A DNA stretch of 38,385 bases from an uncultured Candidatus Saccharibacteria bacterium (GTDB lineage Bacteria; Patescibacteriota; Saccharimonadia; Saccharimonadales; Saccharimonadaceae), in the NCBI GenBank assembly GCA_938036915.1, contig CALHVV010000016.1:1-38385 (forward strand). Reading direction: 5' to 3'. Below are positions 14,917 through 21,471 of the stretch, one piece after another (the stretch's first letter is position 1; the number at the start of each line of letters is the position of its first letter). The translations under genes and the position numbers were made by a program. The notes under the pieces were generated by a model. It was not told the origin of the DNA, did no database searches, and saw only the letters and a program-made list of their open reading frames with translations.

Positions 14917-15534
14917 TTATTTACTCTGCGTCGTCTGCCGCACATACGCCACTGCCCGCACGAAGTCGTCGATGAGCGTCTGGCGCATGGCACCGTTGTA
15001 TAGCGCAGCGGCTGGGTGGTAAAGCGGAATGACGACGAACTCTCGCTCGTGCAAGCGCACTTTGCGCGGCTGGCCATGGTCGCGACTAATGCGTAGATCG
15101 GGGATGAATCCACCACCACTGTGCCGGCCAAGAGTAAGCACTGCCTTTGGCTGGATAATATCGAGCTGCTGCACGAGGTACGGCCAAAAGGCGCGCTTCT
15201 CCTCCGGCAGTGGGTCGCGATTATTGGGCGGACGATATTTGACGATATTAGTAATATACACATCACTGCGCACGAGGCCAGCCGCGGCGAGCATTTCGTC
15301 GAGGAACTTCCCTGCCGCCCCCACAAAGGGCTTGCCCTGCAGGTCTTCATTCTTGCCGGGCGCCTCCCCCACAAAGACGATGTCGGCATTGGGGTTGCCA
15401 TCACCCAGCACCAACTGTGTGGCCTGGGCAGCCAGCTCGGGGCAGAGCTTGGCGGCGATAATCTCCTCAGCAAGGTATGCTAGCTGGGCGGCTTGAGTTT
15501 GGTCTGGCGTGGATGAGTCGAGTGAATGGGTCAT
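14917..15534 (-). CDS. Family-4 uracil-DNA glycosylase lacking most Fe-S cysteines
   Basis: Removes uracil from DNA in base-excision repair. 205 aa. Family-4 signatures are GEAPG at 56-60 with NED following, GKPFVGAAGKFLDEML (68-82), NIVKYRPPNNRDP and the second active-site motif with His-Pro at 173-174 (LYHPAAAL). Standard type-4/5 enzymes bind 4Fe-4S through four Cys. Here only C31 remains. KCRPP is KYRPP (Tyr100), and the cysteine expected in the EEKRAFWPYL region (~116) is replaced. The start at 15534 lies six bases after TATACT; an upstream in-frame extension to 15720 would run through the promoter and a terminator, so I reject it. Confidence 0.88.
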   Translation of the reverse strand: MTHSLDSSTPDQTQAAQLAYLAEEIIAAKLCPELAAQATQLVLGDGNPNADIVFVGEAPGKNEDLQGKPFVGAAGKFLDEMLAAAGLVRSDVYITNIVKYRPPNNRDPLPEEKRAFWPYLVQQLDIIQPKAVLTLGRHSGGGFIPDLRISRDHGQPRKVRLHEREFVVIPLYHPAAALYNGAMRQTLIDDFVRAVAYVRQTTQSK

Positions 15535-15540
15535 ACATCC

Positions 15541-15546
15541 AGTATA
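15541..15546 (-). promoter_or_regulatory. -10 element of the UDG gene, leaderless start
   Basis: TGC-TATACT on the minus strand, six bases before ATG; no ribosome-binding site. Confidence 0.65.
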
Positions 15547-15703
15547 GCAATCGATGGGCGGGTGAAGCAAAAAAATGGCCGTCGTTGATCGCTCTGGTGC
15601 TGGGTGGTGATATTCTGCTTTGCAGCATTTAGGGGTGTAATAATTGCTGAGGTTTTGCGGTGCAGGTCGGTAGCAAACAAACGCAACCGAGGGTATAAAA
15701 ATA

Positions 15704-15728
15704 AAAAAGCAATCCTGCATTGCTTTTT
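15704..15728. terminator. Bidirectional-looking terminator
   Basis: AAAAAGCAAT/ATTGCTTTTT with a 5-nt loop. It would stop minus-strand transcripts from the 94-aa protein gene before the UDG promoter. Confidence 0.75.
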
Positions 15729-15744
15729 GTCTACCAAGAGTAGT

Positions 15745-15802
15745 CCGCTCCCGCGGAGGTAGAGCATCCAGATGGACGCGTCGATACCTCCGCGGAGAGC
15801 GG
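15745..15802 (-). repeat. Long GC-rich inverted repeat (stem-loop)
   Basis: Left arm 15745-15761, right arm 15785-15802. 17 bp pair perfectly apart from a single bulged A at 15796. The arms contain CCGCGGAGGTA and its complement. The loop is 23 nt (15762-15784). It lies just after the stop of the 94-aa protein gene and just before a conventional T-tract terminator, so in RNA it would form a very stable 3'-UTR hairpin. It has no T tract of its own. Confidence 0.7.
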
Positions 15803-15814
15803 GTGGTGGTGAGG

Positions 15815-16099
15815 TTACCAACTAACTACTAGGCCCACCCCAAGGCGTTCGATCCTTGGGCTATAACCCAAAGATACAAGACCATCCATGATATCTTCCT
15901 GTATAGGGTTGGGTTTATCACCCACATCTAGGCGATCAAATGCCCTGCCTTTGTAGGCAAGGTTCCACTCACCTTGCTGAGCTACTACCTGGGCCATAGC
16001 GGTAATAGCTTGAACTGTCTCTTCTGCATTCGGGCTGGGAGTTCCTGACGTATGAAATGCGACAGAAATTTCCCGCATTTCGCTAGCTGACAGAGCCAT
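15815..16099 (-). CDS. Unknown 94-aa protein
   Basis: No family recognised. A small acidic cytosolic protein with no TM or signal peptide: a helical N-terminal half (EETVQAITAMAQVVAQQ) then WNLAYKGRAFDRLDVGDKPNP and a hydrophobic end (RIERLGVGLVVSW). GAGGAG precedes the ATG, and coding-like composition and an isolated position support it as real. The nearest good upstream promoter, at 16315-16343, would give a ~200-nt leader. Confidence 0.7.
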   Translation of the reverse strand: MALSASEMREISVAFHTSGTPSPNAEETVQAITAMAQVVAQQGEWNLAYKGRAFDRLDVGDKPNPIQEDIMDGLVSLGYSPRIERLGVGLVVSW

Positions 16100-16305
16100 G
16101 ATAGACTCCTCTCTGCACTCGCTATGAGTGCGATAGTGAGCTCAACCCTGTGTCGAGCTCTCTCCATTGCTGTGCACGCTCCGGTGTAGCGTCATCAAAA
16201 GACTGGGCGCTGTATAGCGCTCGGCAGTTCCTCTAGCAGCAGCAAGTCGAGAGAGTTCGACTCCTCACCACAAAAAGTTGCTATCCACCTCTGATAAGGG
16301 GAGGA

Positions 16306-16329
16306 TATGCTATTATGCTATTATGCTAT
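16306..16329. repeat. Three tandem copies of TATGCTAT
   Basis: Three perfect head-to-tail 8-bp units. On the minus strand each gives ATAGCATA, containing a -10-like TAGCAT, directly downstream of a TTGACA box. Confidence 0.9.
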
Positions 16330-16343
16330 TTTACATTTGTCAA
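16315..16343 (-). promoter_or_regulatory. Promoter overlapping the tandem repeats
   Basis: TTGACA (16343-16338), 17 bp, TAGCAT (16320-16315) within the second repeat; CATAAT boxes at other spacings are alternatives. It points toward the 94-aa protein gene. Confidence 0.5.
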
Positions 16344-16373
16344 TAGTATGGGGTAATTTTCTACTTTTGTTGC

Positions 16374-16402
16374 AAAAACACCCCCACAAAAGGAGGTGTT
16401 TT
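16374..16402 (-). terminator. Terminator of the PadR-ABC operon
   Basis: AAAACACCTCC/GGGGGTGTTTTT stem on the minus strand with a T5 tract, 40 bp after the permease stop. Confidence 0.8.
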
Positions 16403-16441
16403 GCTATGCGAGGAAGCAATGCGCACTGAGCGTACTACTCC

Positions 16442-18691
16442 CTACTCTGTTTGGTTTGCCTCTGGGTCGGTGAGCTTGCGCACCATAGGTAGCACCAGGT
16501 AGATGCCAATGATGGCGGCGAGCAGCCCTCCACCAACAATGCCGAAGTATAGTGGCGAGAGCGTTGGCTTGAGCGAGGCGGAGAAGGTTGTGATGAAGAT
16601 GGTACCAACCCACACCCCAATGGCGCACGAGAGGAGCGAGACGCTCAGCAGCGGCACTAGCGACTCCGTCATGATGAGGCGCTTGAGCTGACCCAGGCGC
16701 ATGCCACCGAGACGCAGCGTGTAGAGCGAGCGACGGCGCTCAAACAATCCACCAATCGTCGAGACGATCAAGCTTGCCACTGCGACGAAGAGTGTCACAC
16801 CCATACCAGCATAGGCCATCTCGGCGAAGTTCTTGATAATAGGGTTGATCTGCGGATGCTTCTCGAAGTCCCCACTACGGATATAGAGGAAGTCCTGCGG
16901 AGTCTGGCGAGCATAGACAAGAGCGCGCACCTTCTCCACGTCATCATTGTGGGCAACGGTCAGGAGATAATCCTTGGGGCCATTAGTATTGACTGGCTGC
17001 TCGGCGAGTGAGACAGTCTTGACGACGGCACCGTTGAAGTCGAGCAAAGCATAGTGATCACTCTGTGCACTGCTGGGGCAGCTGTGCTCGGTGTAGATAG
17101 CGAGGTCGCTGCAGCGGATAGCGCGAGCTTGGACGCGGCCATTGTCACCAGCAATAGGATACATTGGGGCAACATTGGTGATGTATGGCTGCTCGCTCAG
17201 GATCTTTTGGGTATCGGGCTGCAAGGTATGATCTTGCGAAGTGATCGCTACAGCATTGCTGCGCAGCTGTGAGTAGCCGTTATTTGCCACCGATGAAGCA
17301 TTGAGGGCATCAATACCACTCACCGCCGAGAGGTAGAAGCTCCCCGCAAAGAGGGCCAGCACTACCCCACTCACACTGCGGAAGACGGTCTGCGAATGAA
17401 CTGCAATCCGCTTGCCCGCGATCAAGGCAGAGCCACTGCGTGCGTAGCGTGCCACGATGCGAGCGATTTTATTCGTCAGCCAGCCACCAGCCAGCACCAG
17501 GCCAAACATTACGCTGAGGAAGGCTGCGAAGAGAATGAGGGTCGGTGTAGAGCTCTCACTTGCTCGCTCAGCCATCCAGTCGTGCCCAGGCTTCGACGCC
17601 ATCCAGCCAAAGATACTGAGGCCAAATGCCAGGGGGATGACGCGCCACACGCGCAGCTTCTTCGTCTTTTCGGCTGAGCGTGAGACGCCCAGTGGCGAGA
17701 GCTGTGCCTTGCGCATCCGGCGCCAGTTGACGTATGTCGTTAGGCCGAGAGTCACACCGACGATGATAATATATTGATACCACTGCAGCGCAAGATCAGC
17801 TGGCCAGAAACGCATGTCGCCATAGGAGAAGCCATAAAGCGAGCTCTGTGTCAGCGTAAAGATAACGAGACCCAGCACCACACCAGCCAGCGAGGCCAGC
17901 AGCGACTCGAGTAGCAGCACACGAGCTACTTGCCCCTTGGTTGCGCCTACTAAGCGCAGGGCGGCGTAGCGCTTCTCGCGCTGTGCCCCACCCAGCTGCG
18001 TAGCAACAGCAACGAAGGTGACGATTGGGAAGAGTAAGATCGATCCGCCCACAACCAGCATCATCAGCGAGAATGGGTCGAAGGCAACACTCTGCGCCGC
18101 GCCATTGACATCGGTGATATAGACGTCGGCGTAGGAGTTGGGCTGCCCATTTTTCTTAGCATATTGGTTGCTCTTCTCAACCTCCTCCGCACTCACACCC
18201 TTGACCAAGTACAGGTCATCGGGGCTCGCCGAGTACTCGTCTGGCAGTGTGCCGAGGTTGGTCGTGAGGCCAGCAAAGCGCTCGAGAAGCTTGTCCTCTG
18301 GGTGCTGGGCGATCGCTGCTGCTAGCCCCTTGGAGAGGTAGTATTCACCTGCCTTTGGCGTGTCCATCTTGGCAAATTTGGCGGACTTCTCAGTGCCCTG
18401 CAGCGAGATGACGCTGATTGTCTTGCCTCGCCATTCATCTTTGTTGCCCCGCTCGATGCCACCAGCTTTGAGTGGCTCTTGGCCGGTTGCTTGTGGCTTT
18501 TGGGGTGTATCTCTGGCTGCAGAGATAGTACTTGAGATAATCGCCCGGTTTTGGCGGCCCACCAAGCCATTGAGCCCAGCGGCCATATAGCACAGCATAA
18601 CGATACCAAGCGAGATAGCTGCTGCTGTGAGGCCCAGGCGCATCATCGATTGCCGGCCTGATTTTTTTAGTAATAACCAACTAACGCTCAT
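16442..18691 (-). CDS. FtsX-like ABC transporter permease
   Basis: 749 aa. N-terminal TM at ~15-40, a ~170-residue extracytoplasmic domain, then a 3-TM FtsX/MacB module (FDPFSLMMLVVGGSILLFPIV... with the family's AQREKRYAALRLVGATKGQVARVLLLESLLASLAG region). A second half follows with TMs near 390, 415 and 465, another extracytoplasmic domain, and a final 3-TM FtsX module (RRRSLYTLRLGGMRLGQLKRLIMTES). This duplicated layout is typical of permeases for peptide-antibiotic resistance or lipoprotein release. I set the start at 18691 (MSVSWLLLKKSGRQ), preceded by GGGAGG and one base after the ATPase stop, rejecting an upstream frame to 18754 that overlaps the ATPase. Confidence 0.92.
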   Translation of the reverse strand: MSVSWLLLKKSGRQSMMRLGLTAAAISLGIVMLCYMAAGLNGLVGRQNRAIISSTISAARDTPQKPQATGQEPLKAGGIERGNKDEWRGKTISVISLQGTEKSAKFAKMDTPKAGEYYLSKGLAAAIAQHPEDKLLERFAGLTTNLGTLPDEYSASPDDLYLVKGVSAEEVEKSNQYAKKNGQPNSYADVYITDVNGAAQSVAFDPFSLMMLVVGGSILLFPIVTFVAVATQLGGAQREKRYAALRLVGATKGQVARVLLLESLLASLAGVVLGLVIFTLTQSSLYGFSYGDMRFWPADLALQWYQYIIIVGVTLGLTTYVNWRRMRKAQLSPLGVSRSAEKTKKLRVWRVIPLAFGLSIFGWMASKPGHDWMAERASESSTPTLILFAAFLSVMFGLVLAGGWLTNKIARIVARYARSGSALIAGKRIAVHSQTVFRSVSGVVLALFAGSFYLSAVSGIDALNASSVANNGYSQLRSNAVAITSQDHTLQPDTQKILSEQPYITNVAPMYPIAGDNGRVQARAIRCSDLAIYTEHSCPSSAQSDHYALLDFNGAVVKTVSLAEQPVNTNGPKDYLLTVAHNDDVEKVRALVYARQTPQDFLYIRSGDFEKHPQINPIIKNFAEMAYAGMGVTLFVAVASLIVSTIGGLFERRRSLYTLRLGGMRLGQLKRLIMTESLVPLLSVSLLSCAIGVWVGTIFITTFSASLKPTLSPLYFGIVGGGLLAAIIGIYLVLPMVRKLTDPEANQTE

Positions 18692-18692
18692 G

Positions 18693-19373
18693 TTACATCC
18701 CTCCCGAGATCTGCCCATCACGCACGATGATCTCGCGGTCTGCGTAGGCAGCAATGGTTGGCTCGTGAGTCACCATAATCACCGTGGTACCATATTGCTT
18801 AGCAGTAGCGATAAATAATTCCATCACACGCTGCGAGTTGAGGCTGTCGAGCGAGCCGGTTGGCTCATCGGCAAAGAGCACCTTCGGCTTGATAACCATT
18901 GCCCGGGCAATCGCCACCCGCTGCATCTGCCCACCAGAGAGCTCACCGAGCATGTTGCCCGCCTTGTCGCCCAGCTCTACATTGTTTAGCCAGCGCTGGG
19001 CGGCTTCGTACGCTACGGCACGCTTCTCGCCATTGAGGAGCAGTGGTAGCGCCACATTATCCAGCGCCGTGAGTTCTGGCACGAGCTGCCCAAACTGGAA
19101 GACAAAGCCAAAGGCTGTGCGCCTGAGGACGCTCCGCTGATCGTCATTGAGCTTGTCGATCCGCTTACCTGCGCAGTGAATCTCGCCACTGTCGACAGGG
19201 GTAATCGCCGCCAAGCTATGCAGCAATGTACTTTTACCCGAGCCGCTCGGCCCCATGATTGCTAGCACTTCGCTCGGCATCACATCCAGCGACACGCCGC
19301 GCAATGCTTCCGTCTGGCCGAAGGATTTCTTCAGGTTGTGGGCGCTAATGATTGGTTGATTGGTTGGTCTCAT
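18693..19373 (-). CDS. ABC transporter ATPase (LolD/MacB type)
   Basis: 226 aa, a complete nucleotide-binding domain: Walker A GPSGSGKST (41-49), Q-loop FQFGQLVPELT, signature LSGGQ (145-149), Walker B VLFADEP (165-171), H-loop VTHEP. The long FGFVFQFGQLVPELTALDNV segment and small size match ATPases that pair with FtsX-like permeases, here the next gene. Its start overlaps the end of the PadR gene by 29 nt, so regulator and transporter are one transcript. Confidence 0.96.
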   Translation of the reverse strand: MRPTNQPIISAHNLKKSFGQTEALRGVSLDVMPSEVLAIMGPSGSGKSTLLHSLAAITPVDSGEIHCAGKRIDKLNDDQRSVLRRTAFGFVFQFGQLVPELTALDNVALPLLLNGEKRAVAYEAAQRWLNNVELGDKAGNMLGELSGGQMQRVAIARAMVIKPKVLFADEPTGSLDSLNSQRVMELFIATAKQYGTTVIMVTHEPTIAAYADREIIVRDGQISGGM

Positions 19374-19896
19374 TGGTCAGTTCCTCCTTGAGTTTGGTTA
19401 AGCGCGACGTCGTTAGCTCAATCCAGCGCAGGTCTGCCTCCAGATGGTACAGTGCGTGGTCGATGAGTAGCGTGTCGGCTAGGTTACTTTCGCGGCGGCG
19501 GCTTGTGAGGCTGCGCATCCGCTGGATGTGGGCTTGCCGCTGGTTGTCTAGGTAGGGCGCGGCATCACCTTCGCGCAGGATTGCCAGCACGGTCTTGACG
19601 TACATATTGGCCTGCGACTGATGCGATGGCACCTCAGGCGCCTCCAGCCAAGCCTGCAGGTCTTGCTTGCCCTGCTCGGTAATGGCGTAGCGCACCCGGT
19701 CTGGCCCACCAGACTCACTGGTGTCGGCGATCTCCTCCACTTTGTTGTCGCGCTTGAGGCGCCCCAACGTCGAGTAGACTTGCCCTGGCAAAATCGGCTT
19801 ATCTTTGCCAAAGAAACCATCATACTGCTTCTTCAGCTCGTAGCCATAGTTTGGCGCATTCGCCAACAATCCGAGTAATGTATATTGAACGTTCAT
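19345..19896 (-). CDS. PadR-family transcriptional regulator
   Basis: 183 aa. The PadR winged helix fills the N-terminus: YTLLGLLANAPNYGYELKKQ (5-24), LPGQVYSTLGRLKRDNKVEE, then the wing with RVRYAITEQGK. The C-terminal helical domain, PadR_C/Vir-like, ends with a long charged helix (ADLRWIELTTSRLTKLKEEL) for dimerisation. It heads the operon with the ABC ATPase and permease, a common arrangement for self-regulated drug or peptide exporters. The ATG at 19896 lies six bases after TATAGT and matches family N-termini. An upstream in-frame start at 19974 would place coding sequence over the operators. Confidence 0.93.
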   Translation of the reverse strand: MNVQYTLLGLLANAPNYGYELKKQYDGFFGKDKPILPGQVYSTLGRLKRDNKVEEIADTSESGGPDRVRYAITEQGKQDLQAWLEAPEVPSHQSQANMYVKTVLAILREGDAAPYLDNQRQAHIQRMRSLTSRRRESNLADTLLIDHALYHLEADLRWIELTTSRLTKLKEELTNETNQSTNH

Positions 19897-19902
19897 ATCT
19901 CC

Positions 19903-19931
19903 ACTATACACCGAGTGACTAGCGAGTGCAA
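19903..19931 (-). promoter_or_regulatory. Promoter of the PadR-ABC operon, leaderless start
   Basis: TTGCAC (19931-19926), 17 bp, TATAGT (19908-19903), then six bases to the ATG of padR. Confidence 0.7.
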
Positions 19932-19955
19932 GCCTTATTATACACTTAGTGTATA
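19905..19955. promoter_or_regulatory. Two PadR operator-like sites
   Basis: Site 2 (19939-19955) is a perfect palindrome, TATACACT-T-AGTGTATA. Site 1 (19905-19921) reads TATACACCGAGTGACTA and matches the first 13 positions of site 2 except two central bases. The centres are 34 bp apart. Site 1 overlaps the -10; site 2 lies upstream of the -35. This predicts autorepression by the PadR protein. The rest of this intergenic stretch (to 20158) shows no gene. Confidence 0.65.
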
Positions 19956-20158
19956 GTTTGGGTCGGCGGGACATGTTGCAAGAGATTCTACCCCTGTTGC
20001 AGCCTCAACCTTATCCTGTCATTATCACACTCTCAAGCGTTCATGAAGGGAACAAAACTCAATACATTGCAAATAAACAAAAAGAGTGCCACAAATTTCT
20101 CACCACATGAGAACAGCAGCAAGTGTATTTGCTATGTGTCTCGTATTTCTCGCATCAT

Positions 20159-20191
20159 AAAAACACCTGAGCACAAGCCCAGGTGTTTTTT
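20159..20191 (-). terminator. Intrinsic terminator of the 344-aa protein gene
   Basis: ACACCTG/CAGGTGT stem with A/T flanks on both sides, 21 bp after the stop; could work both ways. Confidence 0.85.
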
Positions 20192-20211
20192 GTTCTTATA
20201 CGATAGAGCAC

Positions 20212-21246
20212 CTAGTCGTCACTCAGACTGCTGCCGCTTGCTTTCGCGCGCAAGACTTGGCGCAACTCCCGTTTGGCATCACTAATCGATGCCCCAGCGT
20301 CACTTATCTTACTATTAATATCCTTGCCGAGATAACCTCCCTTTGACCGTGGTACCTTTGGCATACTACCCTCTCGACTCTTCAGGTAGTTCACAGCAGA
20401 TACATAATAGGCTCGCAACTCCTTCAAATATTGTGATTGATTTTCGGCATATTTGCGAATACTCTCGTATTGCGATTGTTTGAGCTTATCGAGTGTTTTG
20501 ATACAAGTGCCTTGTTGCTCATCAAATTTTTTGCCTGCTTCATCACCAGACTCAACGCCACTCATTGAGATATAGGTAGATTTTTGCCTGCAGCTTTCTT
20601 TATATTCTTTCGAGGCAGTTGCCGTCGCAGCACGTTCGCGCAAAAGTGGCTTGCGCTCTTCATACTCCTTTTTGAGGCTATCGTATGCTTTTTTCACATC
20701 ACCGTCGTGCATGGCTCGCATTTTGCCAAGCTCATCAAGATGCTTGTCAACCTTTGTAATCAACTCATTTGTAGCCGTCTCTTCATCGTCCGAGTTCGCT
20801 GTGATTTCTCGAACAGTACGGGCATCAAAGCTAGCAACTTTGTTATACGCCTTCGCATAATCATCTCGGCTTGGCGGCCCAAAGAAAACGAAGAACAGCA
20901 CTACACCGATAATCAACAATACTAAGGCAACACCGCCGCCAATCAAACTCCATAGCAAGCCCTTGCTCATGCCCTGCTTGGGTGGCATTGGGCCCATTGG
21001 CCGGCCTGGTTGCATAGGCTGGGGCTGGCCCGCCACTGGCTGAGCTGGCTGCTGCATAGTAGGTTGAGGTTGTGGCTGAGCCGCAGGTGCTGGCCCGGCA
21101 GTCGGTGCAGCTGGCGCTGGCTCAGCGGCAGCACGCTTGCTGGCCAGAGCGGCCTTCTCTTCCTCAGTATACGGTGGGTTATTCATATCAAAGGTTGGGA
21201 CAGCCTCTGGGGGTTGCTCCTGGGGGGTTGCTGGTTGCTTACTCAT
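20212..21246 (-). CDS. Unknown Pro/Gln-rich single-TM protein, 344 aa
   Basis: No family recognised. The cytoplasmic N-terminus (~1-93) is strongly Pro/Ala/Gln/Met-rich and disordered (QPQPTMQQPAQPVAGQPQPM). One TM helix follows at ~96-121 (LLWSLIGGGVALVLLIIGVVLFFVFF). The ~220-residue outer domain is charged and helical, with two cysteines (ESCRQK and GTCIK) placed to form a disulfide, and a basic end (RELRQVLRAKA). The Pro-rich tail, TM and helical ectodomain layout is common among Saccharibacterial envelope proteins of unknown role. AAGGAG precedes the ATG. Base composition is AT-richer than pnp. Confidence 0.78.
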   Translation of the reverse strand: MSKQPATPQEQPPEAVPTFDMNNPPYTEEEKAALASKRAAAEPAPAAPTAGPAPAAQPQPQPTMQQPAQPVAGQPQPMQPGRPMGPMPPKQGMSKGLLWSLIGGGVALVLLIIGVVLFFVFFGPPSRDDYAKAYNKVASFDARTVREITANSDDEETATNELITKVDKHLDELGKMRAMHDGDVKKAYDSLKKEYEERKPLLRERAATATASKEYKESCRQKSTYISMSGVESGDEAGKKFDEQQGTCIKTLDKLKQSQYESIRKYAENQSQYLKELRAYYVSAVNYLKSREGSMPKVPRSKGGYLGKDINSKISDAGASISDAKRELRQVLRAKASGSSLSDD

Positions 21247-21410
21247 GCATCTCCTTGTTGATTTGGCTATTATTTACCATAACTATTATACCGGAAAGAT
21301 GCCAATAGGCCAATATGTGGATTGTTTAACCGCATGCCGCTTCGTATTCTCTCAAACATCCTCTCATAATAGCACAGCGAAAAAGTATGATACTCGAGAT
21401 ACAACCAATA

Positions 21411-21447
21411 AAAACACCCCACGCGTCCTTGCTGGGGTATTTTTTTG
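21411..21447 (-). terminator. Terminator of pnp
   Basis: ACCCCA/TGGGGT stem with an 11-nt loop; on the minus strand followed by GTTTTTATT. 24 bp after the pnp stop. Confidence 0.8.
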
Positions 21448-21471
21448 TTGCGAGGCTCGTGCTTCGAGCTG

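Larger units (their letters stand above)
16100..16441 (-). other. Region without a recognised gene; possible gene remnant
   Basis: It contains a terminator (16374-16402), a TTGACA promoter, tandem 8-bp repeats, and ~190 nt between them and the 94-aa gene. On the minus strand two abutting open stretches have protein-like composition but no usual ATG/GTG start. One ends at TGA 16197-16195 (LLLLEELPSAIQRPVF). The other is shifted by +1 and ends at TAG 16124-16122 (PERAQQWRELDTGLSSL). They could be a decayed small gene, or chance. Confidence 0.25.

Noticed and set aside
15535..15720. N-terminal extension of the uracil-DNA glycosylase
   Set aside because: It would run through a TATACT promoter box and a terminator hairpin; the family N-terminus begins near MTHSLDSS.
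15745..15802. Reading the long inverted repeat as a conventional terminator
   Set aside because: No T tract follows either arm, and a proper terminator lies immediately downstream.
16240..16275. tRNA/tmRNA-like 3' end (GAGAGTTCGACT...CACCACA)
   Set aside because: The T-stem does not pair, and no acceptor or anticodon arm can be found upstream.
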